Below are positions 1-11,087 of a DNA stretch of 64,000 nucleotides, one piece after another (within the stretch, counting starts at the first letter, position 1; every line of letters starts with the position of its first letter). The stretch is from Paramecium tetraurelia (taxonomy: Eukaryota > Ciliophora > Oligohymenophorea > Peniculida > Parameciidae), in assembly GCF_000165425.1 (NCBI RefSeq), contig NW_001799007.1:63334-127333 (forward strand). The letters run 5' to 3'. The translations under genes and the position numbers were made by a program. The notes under the pieces were generated by a model. That model did no database searches. It was not told the origin of the DNA and was given only the letters and a program-made list of their open reading frames with translations.

Positions 1-889
1 AAAATGGATCTAGAAGCACTTCCAAACGAATCTGGAGAACCAGAAGAATTACTTAAAATGAAATACATTGCAAATCCAACTAGACAATATTTCTAATAAG
101 TAGTCATGCATAAAGCTATCACAAGAACTGATGTCATTCCTCCAATCTCTCCTTTGATTCTAGAATATTTGCATCCCGAATAACGAGTATACAATTATGC
201 TTAGGATGCTATATAGAGAGTGAAGAATGCTTTTAAATTCAAAGTTAATGAAATCAAGAAACCCTAAGATAAAAAAGTATTTTGGAAACAATTATTCGAT
301 GAACAAACTACATAATAACAACAAGCTTAACAATAAATAGAGGAAGAAGTGGTTGAAATCAATAGAGAGGAGGAAGAGATGGTCAATATGTTTGCCAAAT
401 AAAAATTGGGATTCAATGATGATATCATTTAAGAAATTGGTTCTGTGGATCCAATCTCAGATTTCAAGAAAATGATCACTGAAAAGAGAGTCGATTTGGT
501 TGATTCTGCCCTTCAACAAATTCAGAAGGTTATAATTGGATTAGTCGATTAATCAGTAAAAGGCAGTTTCTTCCCCAAGGCCTTGGAATGCTTAAAAGAA
601 ATGAGAAGAGCTTGTATTTCAGAAGATGAAGCTCCAGTTTTCAACAAGTTCCTCTTTGTACTTAAGGATAAGTACAATCAATCTATATTTTGGGCCCAAA
701 TTGTACAATAAGGCATCACTTTGATAAGCAACATAGAGAATTAAAAATCAGGTGTCACTGCTGAGGAAGCATAAGATGTATATATATTTAATTAATTATT
801 AGTTCCTGAACAAAGAAGATAACAAACATTAGTAAATGGTTGATCAATTATAACATGAGGAAGAAGATTTATTAGCTGATATTGAATGA
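1..889 (+). CDS. KU80: Ku80 (XRCC5-type) C-terminal region, partial at left edge
   Basis: The C-terminal 287 residues of a Ku80-type subunit of the Ku heterodimer, which binds DNA ends for non-homologous end joining. The frame is open from base 1, so the 5' end lies outside. After a bridge-like segment and a Gln-rich linker comes a helical domain matching the Ku80 C-terminal (Ku_PK_bind) domain: FWAQIVQQGITLI and GVTAEEAQDFL parallel the human motifs closely. The protein ends in an acidic EEEDLLADIE, the counterpart of the DNA-PKcs-contacting tail. One 25-nt intron (778-802) restores the frame; TGA at 887-889. In Paramecium, Ku also acts in programmed genome rearrangement (known biology); which paralogue this is cannot be told from the fragment. 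Confidence 0.9.
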
Positions 890-1374
890 TTATAATAATT
901 TTATTAAAATACAAAATAAACCTGTCATTTTTGTACAAAAATCAGCATCCTTCCAATTTTTATCTTAATCCTGATAGTAGTTGAATAGTTGGAGTTTAAA
1001 AGTAAGGAAGCTGATTCATTGCACTACCTTATTTCTATTGTAGGATGATTTAGAATGTTGTTCATTTATTGTGTTTTCTTATTGGAATATAATTATTTCT
1101 CTTTCTGTCTGATGACTTTGACTTTGATTTAAATTATCTGAAGAATTTAGCTATTTATTAGGTTTGATGAAAAATTGGAATCATTTTTTTATTAACATTA
1201 TTTATTTATCTGAATATGAATTGAAATATTTTAGATAAAATATATAGATTTGCTAAAGTTAGAAATTGAAATCAAAAAGGATTATTTGCATACATAAAAA
1301 TCAAATTAGACACTTTTAGTAATAGAATATATTAACTAATAATTTAGATGAATAAGAATGAATGAAATTTAAAC
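890..1374. other. AT-rich intergenic stretch with one short open frame
   Basis: A 485-bp gap between the Ku80 stop and the 3' end of a minus-strand gene. On the minus strand 1016-1180 stays open for 54 ciliate codons and reads like protein (Ser/Gln/Asn-rich) but follows a TGA, has no ATG and no clear splice partner. It could be a relic or an unresolved exon. Nothing else is recognisable. Confidence 0.4.
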
Positions 1375-2010
1375 TCATTTCAATTATACACATTAATATT
1401 GGTGATGTTTTGCTATTTCATCTAATTTCTTCAATAAATCCTTTTAATATTCCTACGATATTCTTTTAGGAAATTATATTTAGATTTAATTTTATTCTAG
1501 ATCTGAATATATTTTAAATGAATTGTCAATTGTATTTTCTGTATTCTCATTGCTAATAGTTTTATTTTCATTAATGCTCCAAGTTGTCATTTATTCAGAT
1601 TCCTTTAATTACTAATCAACAGAATTGTTTGCTAATTATTCATCCTATGTGGAATATATCGAGAATGCTTTGCAGCATTATGCTTTGAACTCAGTCTTCA
1701 CTTTTTCATAATTCTAAACTAATTCTTCTTTACTCAAAATTTAATTAGTGATGGGTCTGAATTTTGATAAGTATTATTTTATGTGTTATGATTATTTAGA
1801 TAAATTATTTTGAATTTCTTTAGTTAAAGCATTTTACTTAGTTTTTACAACTTTCAATAATAATTATAATAATTTTTGTGTGTAATAGATAGCATTTTTA
1901 AGAAAATAAGCAGATTTGTCTTCTTCATCTACTTCTGAAATCAATGTTAATTGATCATTATCTTGTATTAATTCGATTTGTAATTGGTCATCCGAATTAT
2001 GTCTTTTCAT
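1375..2010 (-). CDS. hypothetical protein, 211 aa
   Basis: Single exon under the ciliate code, ATG at 2008-2010, TGA at 1375-1377. An upstream in-frame ATG would add a short hydrophobic leader, but that stretch is AT-rich and looks like leader DNA, so the internal ATG (MKRHNSDD) was chosen. The product is hydrophilic and rich in Gln, Asn, Lys and Glu, with an acidic start and predicted helices, no membrane segment and no motif I recognise. Its 5' end lies only 38 bp from the end of the helicase gene upstream on the same strand. Confidence 0.6.
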
Positions 2011-2048
2011 ATTAATTAATTTTTGTATTAAAATTAATATAAACAAAA

Positions 2049-3820
2049 TCAATTATTGAATTTCTTAGCTCTTTTCTTATTCTTCATTTGTGGTTTTCCT
2101 TTTTTTGGTTCTGGAATATTATCATCATCTTCAGATTCTTCCATTGGAATTTCGCCTTTTTGAGTCATCATCTCAGTTTTTCGAACTTCCATTTCAGCAA
2201 CCTCCTCTTTAATAACCTTTCTGATTTAAGGCTCCAACTACTATATCTGACGACGCATTTATCTAACCTTATTGGTATCTGCAATCATTTTGAATAACTA
2301 TTATTTAGATTATCGTATCATCTTTTTAAATTTGACAACTTCATTCTCCAAACAAATTGTTACTGATATACCTTATGCACCTATCCTAGCTGTTCTACCG
2401 ACTCTGTGGATGTACCTCGTAACTTCATATGGAATCTCATAATTAATCACAGCTTTGACATCTGTCAGATCCAATCCTCTTGCAGCTAAGTCTGTTGCTA
2501 ATAAAAATTAAAATTTTCCTTCCTAAAATCAATATACATCATACTTTAAAATCTTCATAGGCTTGGATTCTTTATTGTTATGATAGATTCCCATGTAATT
2601 CACAACTGCTCATATCTAAAAATCCTAGAACTATTGCCAACCTATGACAATCATGTTTGGTCTTAACAAAGATTATGGTTTTTTCTTTGAACTTGGTTTT
2701 CAATAAAGTAATGAGTCTAAAATCTAAGATTGAATTAGATACGTTGCTTCTCTGTCACTGTCTTAATTGGATCTTATTCGCAACAAATACTGTTTTAATC
2801 CATAAGCCAAACCACCCACAAAGTCAACATTAACTTTTATTGGATTATTCAAAGCCAATAAGGATAGTTATTTGACAGTAGCATTAAGAGTAGCACTGAT
2901 CAAAACAGTCTGTCTATCTTTGGAAGTGGCTTAAAGGATTTACCTGATTTCCTTTTCGAATCCCATTTCCATTAATCTATCTGCTTCATCGAATACTAAG
3001 ATTTCAATACTATCAATATATGAGCAATTATATAATACTTCTGAATTTCAAGACTTGATGAATTAGTTAATAAATCAACAGTTCTACCTGGAGTTGCAAT
3101 TATGATGTCAGGATATTTCCTCAATTCAGTTTCCTATTACTAGATTGGAACAGCCCCAATGACGAGAGCTGCTGTGCAATTAGCATATTTATTTAATTTT
3201 TCAAACATTTCAAAGCATTAAAGTGCGAGTTCCCTAGTCGGCAATATTATCAAGGCTTTGGAGTATTGTAAATTTTTCAAATTGCCAAAACGCTACATGA
3301 TGGGTAATAGGAATGCTGCTGTTTTGCCAGATCCCGTACATGAACTAGCCAAGACATCTTTACCATTCATAATTATTGGGATTATTTTAGCCTAAACATT
3401 GGTGGGATGAGTATATCCCTAATCATGACAAGCTTTGACTAATGCCTTATTTAATTTTAATTGATGGAACTCTGTGTCAATTGCAAATATTTTTGAATCC
3501 AATTATTATTCCTATTAGAGATCCTGTTATGGATCCTCTTCTTCTACTTGTTCTGGCTCTTCATAAAATTGCTCGTTCTGTTTTCTGATTTTTAAGGCAA
3601 CTTTGTTTAATTTTGATTTAATTTTTTAATTTAAGGTGGATTGCTTACTAAAGGTTTGTTTAGTTTGTTGTATTACCTTATCCTTTATGGTTTAGGTTTC
3701 TTGGGGTTTTTGGGGAACTTCTTCACAAGGATCAAACAACCCAGAATAAAAATTGAGATCTCCCTTTTCTTATTGTTAGATGAATTCTTCGGAATCTGAT
3801 TGGATTTATGAGTTGCTCAT
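2049..3820 (-). CDS. DEAD-box ATP-dependent RNA helicase, Drs1/DDX27-like
   Basis: A 564-aa DEAD-box helicase. An acidic, Gln-rich N-terminus precedes the core: Q motif (GYTHPTNVQ), motif I (CTGSGKT), Ia (PTRELA), GG-like and TPGR, motif II (FDEAD), motif III region, motif V ([10 protein letters not shown]) and motif VI (HRVGRTAR). Order and wording match the Drs1/DDX27 subfamily, nucleolar helicases of large-subunit rRNA maturation (family knowledge; the role here is inferred). The C-terminus is strongly basic (KNKKRAKKF). Three introns, at 2523-2544 (22 nt), 2717-2742 (26 nt) and 3010-3038 (29 nt), restore motif V, the second RecA domain and motif II. Start MSNSS at 3820. Confidence 0.9.
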
Positions 3821-3933
3821 TAATTTTAATTAATGGTAAAAGGATATAAATTCTTAGTTAATTTATTTACTTAGTTTTTAATATAAAATTAAAGTTAGAT
3901 GTGAATAATTTGTTTGAATAATATAATAATTCA

Positions 3934-5981
3934 TCACAAAACTATATTGGATTTTTGGCTTGATTTTTCAATTTCTATTTTCTGTTGATCCATCTTTTTC
4001 AATTCTTTTTCTTATTTCTCATTTTCAGCCGATAGATTATCTATTTTTTGTGAGAGACGCTCTAATTTAATATTCATTTCCTCCTTTTTGGCAAGTTAAA
4101 GATACAATTTCTGTTTGATTGCCTCCTCATCCTTTTAATTTAAGAGAGTGGAATTCTCACTAATTTAATTAATGATTTGATTCTATCTATCTCTGGTCTC
4201 TTAGATTTGTTGTTTGAGCAGATCAATTTTCTTCTACTTTTTTTCTGGGAACTCTTCATTTTGCATTTATGATAAGTCATACTTGTTTTGAATGCTTTTG
4301 TGTTATTGGGATTATTATTTGTTTTCCTCCAATTTGGATTCTGTAAAAGTACTATTAAATATTTCCAAGATGGTAATTCTATCCTTGAAATCAGTTGATA
4401 ATTAGGTGAGTTTCTTTTCAATTTCTTATTGGATAGCAATAATGCCTTCTTCCAATTTCATAAAACTTCTTTTTTCTTCCAAATCCTGAATTTGTTTTTT
4501 GAGGAGCAGTCTCGTCTACATTAGGTCGTTGATATAATTATTATTATTGACAACTTCTTCTTTATATTTATCAACAGATTCTTTATTCTCTTTGATTTGC
4601 TGTAATTATTCCATCTGTTATTCGATAGTCTACTTTAGACAGAATTGCTCTCCTTCAACTCTTGGGATTTATTACATTTGAATTTTACAGAAATCTTAAC
4701 GAGACTTACTGTCATAATTAAGATAAGAGACAACACTCTCTCTCTCATCACTTAAATGCACAGTTCCACTAGATCGCAATTTCAATTCACTCATAAGATC
4801 CATGTTTTGATTGTTAATTTAGGCTAATTATTATTGAACAGTATTCAACACCTAAGTCAAATTGGCTTCTTCACTTGCAGACACTTCGATCTTATCCATT
4901 TTCTTAAGTATTTTAAGATCCAAAGCCTCATTAGTGGTCTTCACATTATCCAGGATCTTCTTCTTAACTGATAATCTCACTTGAGTGATCTACTCTTCCA
5001 CATCAATACATTATACTGGTTATTATTATTCTTATTCTTTTTCCTCATAAGTTTCTGGTTCCTCCTCTAAGATTGAAACTATATTAATTTTATCATTAGG
5101 TCTTTGGATTCCCTATATCCACCAATGCTCCTTAACCTAGGAGATGGTAATTCTTTTTGATGGATTCACTTGGAATATCTAGACCAATAAATCCTACACT
5201 CCTTCACTCAAATTCTTTTGTGAAAATATTCCGTTAACAATATTGTGTTACAATACATCTTACTTCTTCTTACCTTTCAATTGTTCTGGCTTTGGCTCAA
5301 ATGGGAATTTGCCTGTGAGCATTTAATAGAGCACCACTCCTAAACTCCAAATGTCTAGGGCTTCAGTCTAAGGTTGCAGATTAAATTATTCAGGCCCGAA
5401 GTGATCATTCCCATTAAAAATGCCCTCAGTATGTTGGATGTAAGTACTAAAACCAAAGTCACATAATTTAATTGTAATTTGCTTTTTTTCATCTGAATGA
5501 TAGATAGACAATAATACTTTTTCTGATGAGTATATTTTCAAGTTTGAAATTTCTATGTACCACATTTTTTTTGTGCAGATGCTCTAAAATGTCTATCATT
5601 TATTTGGCATAGAATAGGGTTTCTTATTCTGAGAGCTTTTTGTCCTTCAATATTTTTTATTGCATATTGCCATTATTGAAATATTCGGTGACCAGATAGA
5701 TGGACTTTGTATAGATGAGATAGAATTACTTCCTTGTCTTCAAAGTGATCAATCAATCGAGTTGTATATTAATTATCTCCCAAGACATTCATGATTTCTA
5801 TCTCCTTAGCAACATTGGGTGATATACGCTATCTTGAGAGAGTTTTTTTGATGTACTTTTTGATTGCGTATAGTTTGTTTTCTTTTCTTAATTTAGCAGA
5901 AAATACCTTTCATTTATTGTTATAGTTTACTTGTGAATATTGCCCACAAGCAATAACTTTCATATCTTTAAAATCCTGCAT
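3934..5981 (-). CDS. protein-kinase-fold protein with HRN instead of HRD, plus long coiled coil
   Basis: A 657-aa protein with an N-terminal Ser/Thr kinase fold (about residues 5-260) and a long coiled-coil C-terminal half. Seen: glycine loop GQYSQVFSA, ATP-anchoring Lys in YAIKKY, and the Mg-binding DFG in LCDFGFST. The catalytic-loop motif reads HRNFKLEN, so the Asp of HRD is Asn, while the following Lys and Asn remain; there is no clear canonical APE (GPEQF stands in that area). This points to a pseudokinase or weak kinase acting as a scaffold. Three introns: 5529-5553 (approximate, 25 nt), 5705-5729 (25 nt) and 5907-5930 (24 nt, containing an in-frame TGA). The coiled coil suggests a filament or cytoskeletal partner (inference). 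Confidence 0.8.
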
Positions 5982-6232
5982 TTTATATTTATTTTATTAT
6001 TAGTAATTTATACATCATAGAGTGAGAGTGGTATCGCCAATGGTTTCATATTTCATTGAGTATGAATGATGCAAATATATAGATTAATTTGTGTGAACAT
6101 ACTGATAATAATTCGGATTGTCATACAATAATCATTTACGTTGGTTATTTCATTCCACAAGAATAATAATGCATTAATGAAACATGTTTTGTAGAAAGAA
6201 TCTAAATTATTATATAAATATACTATTATTAT

Positions 6233-7397
6233 ATGAGAGACAGTCGAGAAAGAGCCAATACACAAATCGGTTATGGTTAATATCAGGACATTCTCCAGAA
6301 ATAAAAGAACTTGTCTCAAATCAACAATTAGACGAATTAATTGGAATCTATTGAGGAAGATGAAGCTCCATCAAATTTTTCGATTGATCAGATGGAGAAG
6401 GATAGAGAAAAGAACCAGTTTCTTCGGAAATCCAACGATCTGGATATTGTCAACTAAAATGATTGTAACTATTCAGTCTATCTATATAGCAATCTTTAAA
6501 TCCACTCTCAGCAGCGAGAAATTAAAGGAACTCAAATCAGGTAAAAATGAATGTTGCATATGTCATAAGAGTGGCACACTCATCCATAAGATGAAGCAAT
6601 GTAAATTCTGTGGGAGTGTGGTGTGCAAGGAACACAGTAAAAAGAAAAGAAGGGATCCAAATAATAGTACAAAATTTAGGCGATTATGTGAAATCTGCGA
6701 GGACAAATACATTAGACTCAGTGTTGAAACTGCCTACATCCAGAAGAGAGATTAATAGGCTCAATAGGCTTTGCAATTGGATTCCTAATCCAAAGAGTTG
6801 CTGTAGGATATCAGGGTCTTGTAGAATCAGATTTCAGAGATCCATTAACAAGGGGTGAAAAACTAGGGAGAATACAAATAAATACAGAATGAGCTTATCT
6901 TTAAGACTCAAAAATTAGATTATGAAATCAAGGGGTTCCAGGATGAAAATCTAAAGTTGAAATCTACCATTCATTCTATAAAAAAAGAATTGCAATAACT
7001 GAATGAACGACTCAATGAAAAAAAAGTGGATTCTCAAAAGAAACAGCATCAATTACATTCAATAGAGTAAGAGATTCAATACAATGACATTGAGTGTCAA
7101 AAGGTGATGTTAGAGATCGAAAAGTTTCAATTGAACATTCAATCAAAGAAACAAAAGGATCAGCAGAAATAATAATAGTAGAGATCTCAAATTCAAAAAG
7201 CAGATATCTAAAATTATCAACAATATATCTTGGCTGATGATAAGCCCACTATTTAATAGTACAATCCTTATTTGAATGATAATACTACCATTAATGTGAA
7301 TAGTGAACCTGAAACTTCAAGTAGTAGTAATAAAAAGAAGAAATCCAGTAAGGAGAAGTAAGACCGAGAAGAAGACAACTGTTGCATAATAATGTGA
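6233..7397 (+). CDS. FYVE-like zinc finger and coiled-coil protein
   Basis: A 378-aa protein. After an acidic, Gln-rich first exon comes a cysteine cluster at about residues 95-150: CCIC, CKFC, GSVVC, KEH and LCEIC, spaced like a FYVE/Rab-effector zinc finger. The basic RRHHCR patch that binds phosphatidylinositol 3-phosphate is absent, so lipid binding is doubtful. The rest is a long Gln/Glu/Lys-rich coiled coil ending in a Ser/Lys stretch and CCIIM, a possible Cys-rich membrane anchor. One 28-nt intron (6449-6476) shifts the frame between the acidic exon and the zinc finger. A membrane-trafficking adaptor is the likeliest role (inference). Confidence 0.75.
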
Positions 7398-7440
7398 TAA
7401 TTTTAAATAATTTAATTCTAATAATAATAATAATAATAAG

Positions 7441-8858
7441 TCAATCATATTTAATATTCAAAAAATCATAAACTTTTTCTATGATATTAATATCCTAAAA
7501 TAAGTATTGAATGTTCGTAAGCACTGATTCAATTGGTTTACCACTTATTTTCTATTTGTTGTATTAATAAATGCATTACATATCTAAACAATTTAGTCAA
7601 CTCATCAGATTGTGAATTAGCCATATGCAACACACACGATATCGTATTCTGTATCACTTCTGGCAACTCATATTGTTTCATCATATGACCTAACATATAC
7701 ACATAGTCAGTTTTGGTTAGTAAGTAATGATACAGTTACTCGTTGGAGTATTTCCTAATTAACTGTTTTAGCATTTGACTAATATAAACGAAATCATTTT
7801 TGTCCAATTCCTACTCATCCAATGCTAGAATGGTGTTGAAGATTTCTGATGTAACTACTTCAGTTATGACATAATCATTTTTGAGGAAACAAATGTTGGC
7901 TGTTATGTATATGAAGGCTGTTTGATTCTCTCTCATCTCGAAATACAAGTTGCTAAGAGTCTTCAATAGTCCATGTTGAATGAATAAGATTGTTCCTTCA
8001 TCTGACTCTTCCACTATTTTCGTAATGATGGAAATGGACAGCATCATGCTCTTCTCCAATCGATCCATGATCAGATCGACGAATCCTGCATTCGCCAGGA
8101 GGTAATTGATAGAGTTCTTGTTGTCTTTTTCACAGGATATCATTGTTAACATGATCTGAAATGTGGCCAAATCTGTGTCTTGTTCTATGAATTTAATGCA
8201 TGTCACCACCAACTTCTTAAACTAAGCAATTAGACTTATAATACGTAATAGGATGGTTAATTTATGTATGCTCCAAGCACTTCAACTATTTTGAACCACT
8301 CTTCGAAATTATCTAATAGAAGTGAGATTTCTACCAAATAAGAGACGAAGTCACATTATTCTACCAAATGATTTATTGGGTTGTTTTTTGCAATTTTGTG
8401 TAAAAGCACAACAAATTACTTAACGAGCTCGCTATTTTCAAATCTCTAAATTTGAGATAGTAAATATGGATTTAAACATTCTGGCAGATAGATCTTTTAG
8501 TAGATGCTGAGAACTAGAGCCAAAATGTGAGGATCACAATTCGTTGCAATCTCACCTAGAAAAGTGATCGTGTTAATGGATTTAAGATTGGCGCTATATT
8601 ATGAGTCAGCATATTCATTTAATCTTATCAAGTAATTCTCAGATTCCTACAGGTCTCCCCGATTGTAATACTCCAGTGCATACTATGCTAGCAATTCAAG
8701 GTCCTTGAAATCACTCACAACACCCAAACCTTATTTTGCACAAAAATTGCGCGTTTCTATTAGAATGTGTTTTCAGTTCGTTTCCGGCGAATTTCAACTT
8801 GGAATTTATTCCTTTTCTCTTACAGTAACTATAAAGCTGAATCTGCTGTCAAATACAT
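7441..8858 (-). CDS. importin-alpha-like ARM-repeat protein
   Basis: A 446-aa helical repeat protein. The N-terminus carries a basic stretch (RNKFQVEIRRKR, then QQKRA) resembling the importin-beta-binding domain of importin alpha; the rest is ARM-type repeats with the usual Leu/Ile/Asn spacing (for example TITFLGEIATNCDPHI and LLANAGFVDLIMDRL). Importin alpha carries NLS cargo into the nucleus; ciliates with two nuclei have several forms (known biology). Three introns: 7552-7579, 8222-8244 and 8704-8729. Without the 28-nt intron at 7552 the frame would stop at once; with it the protein ends in a natural TGA only 43 bp from the convergent gene. Slightly shorter than the usual 500-550 aa. Confidence 0.75.
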
Positions 8859-8892
8859 TATATAAATATAATTAATGTTTAATTCATTTTAA

Positions 8893-10281
8893 TCAGGTTA
8901 TAAATAATTTAGATTATTCCTTAGGAGTGCTATGGAAATACTTCAACTCCGAAGTGTTTTATGGATGTACTTTATCAGATTCTAATTTCAAAAACATATC
9001 TCTTTTCTACTTTTCCATGTCTTCAATAACTTTCAACCTTCTCCTTTAAATTTCTAATTTATTTTAACTAAATCATTTTATAATTATACATCTAATCTTT
9101 TAATCTTTGATCTCTCTAACTTATTTTTAGTTCCAATTGTTGAAGATAGGACAATTTAAGTTTATCTGCCCTAGCCACTTACGATTGTTGTATCAGCCAT
9201 TTCTAATTCAGTCTCGAGAGTTTCGACTCCAATTCCAATTAGTTCTGACTTTGCACCAATTGAAAGGTTTATTCTTTCAAAATCTGCTTATTCAACATAT
9301 TGAGTGACTTATTCCTAAATATATTCTCAGATCTCGCTCTAATTTAGTTCATTTGTTGATGATGCTCGTGTTCCTTATTATAAGTAAGTTATAAATTGGT
9401 TAATCTCTTCTTCTCAATTATATTTATCTTCTCCTAAAAATAATCTATCTTTTCTTTTATTTTTTTTATTTTCATCTAAAATATCTGATTCTACTTTTCC
9501 TTGATCTATTCCAAATGTTCCTAAGATTGCTGAGCCTTCTGGTAGATCTAATCCATTTTCTCATATTTCTGTTTATAAATCCTATTAATTTTGCTTTCAT
9601 AATTCTTCAACTTTTGTTCACAAATCTAAATATATCATGTATTACTTCTTGAATCCTCTTCATCTGCATTTAGTAATTGGAATAGACATTTTGATTATGA
9701 GATTCATTGATGTGCATAGACGAATTTAAAGTCAACTATTTTTAGCTCATATAATCATTCAGATATTTCTGTTTCTGTTCCTATTTCTCAATGTAAAGAA
9801 CGTTGACTCTTCTTAGATTATAATCCAGTTGATTCATCAAGTCATCGGTCTTCTTTTTAAACTCCTCAAATTTGAGCTTGGTCTATATTTCGAGTATCCT
9901 TTGTTTGATTTCCTTCTCATGTTGTTTCTAATCCATTTACCACAGTTCAGATTAGGATGCCTTCCTCTCCTTTTTTTGCTTCTCTAGTTCCTGCAGTTAT
10001 TTCAATTTCTCCTACGAGATCTTCAGTTACTCATTCTAGTATCGTGAGGAGAGGATCTGATTTACAGTAGGAAGAGTACTTATTCCTTCATTTTTCGATC
10101 CTTGGCTTCTAGTTAGAGATTGCGATCGAAAATGTTCTGCAATTTCTATTCATTGATTTTTCTCTGCTTTGCCTGCAACTCCTCGTGTTTCAAATACACA
10201 TCCATCTACTGATTCTAGAGTGCTTAAGATATAAGGATATACGAATTTCTGCATCATTTTCTCTGGGAGTGGAGCATTCAT
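8893..10281 (-). CDS. coiled-coil protein, 431 aa
   Basis: Start MNAPLPEK at 10281, TGA at 8893-8895. Four introns (28, 23, 20 and 22 nt) are needed; with them the coding length is an exact multiple of three and no TGA remains. Almost the whole product is a charged coiled coil rich in Gln, Lys and Glu with heptads (for example KQLQELEKQKKERK). There is no membrane segment or known domain. Such proteins in ciliates are commonly ciliary or basal-body components, but nothing in the sequence proves it. It begins 113 bp from the end of the upstream gene on the same strand. Confidence 0.75.
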
Positions 10282-10394
10282 TACTATTTTAATTATATCA
10301 TATATATTGTACTATTTGGAATGAAGTAAAAAGTGAATAAATATATTTATTAAAACCAATAATTGTTATCACCATAGGCTGAATTTCCGAATCA

Positions 10395-11087
10395 TCAATT
10401 TCTTTTTTTCAGTAAATTAATTAATAAGTCAATTTATAGACTGTTCCTATTTTGTGTCTGCATCGGAATAGGCGATCTCAATTTCAAAGGGTTAATGTTG
10501 TTTTTCTTATAAATTTATAACATTTGTTTGGAGAAGTCCTGTATTTCTGGAACCGAAGGAAAATCCTTTCTCACTTGTTCCGGACGTATTTTCTTACGAC
10601 CCAATAAGTCATTTAGCTTTTTGATACTCAATAGATCATTTATATTCTAGCTTTGTTTTTATTCAACTTCGGTTATACTTTTTTTATTTTCCATATACTT
10701 GGGGGGACTCATTCTAGGTTCTACTGACATTCTATTCTGAGATAGTTCATGCACAGAATAACCTTAATTAATCGATGGTAGCTTTTGTCTTACGATCCTT
10801 CTTTACAACCCTTATTCAAATTAGTGGTCAGAGTACATCTATCTATGCACCACAGAAGGACGGTATCGCAGAGAATTAATCTGTCGTTCAGTCACACTGC
10901 CACCCAAAACTGGCATTTGATGTAAATTAGTTGGAGATTCATCAGTTATGCATCTAATGTCAGAGCTGATTTAATTTAAATTTCTTTGAATTGAAATGCT
11001 CTTCACTTTCTTATTTGCTTAAAATGCTCTCCTTGATTGAGGTGCTTATTCATTATTTATATAAAGATGCAAATCAAAATTATACAT
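10395..11087 (-). CDS. hypothetical basic protein, 230 aa
   Basis: One exon, TGA at 10395-10397. The chosen start (MYNFDLHL, 11085-11087) is the first ATG in a frame that is coding-like through QAPQSRRAF and VKSISIQRN. The product is basic and rich in Ser, Gln and Arg with no recognised domain. The start is uncertain because the preceding gene on the same strand stays open past this point: a later Met (MPVLGG, near 10922), or a start at 11053 with a 23-nt intron, would avoid overlap. Confidence 0.55.

Noticed and set aside
5907-5930. In-frame TGA near the glycine loop of the kinase-like gene, suggesting a pseudogene
   Set aside because: The TGA lies inside a 24-nt intron; removal gives a normal GQYSQVFSA loop.
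6053-6319. 88-aa minus-strand ORF with hydrophobic segments
   Set aside because: It spans intergenic DNA and the antisense of the zinc-finger gene's first exon; no ciliate gene features.
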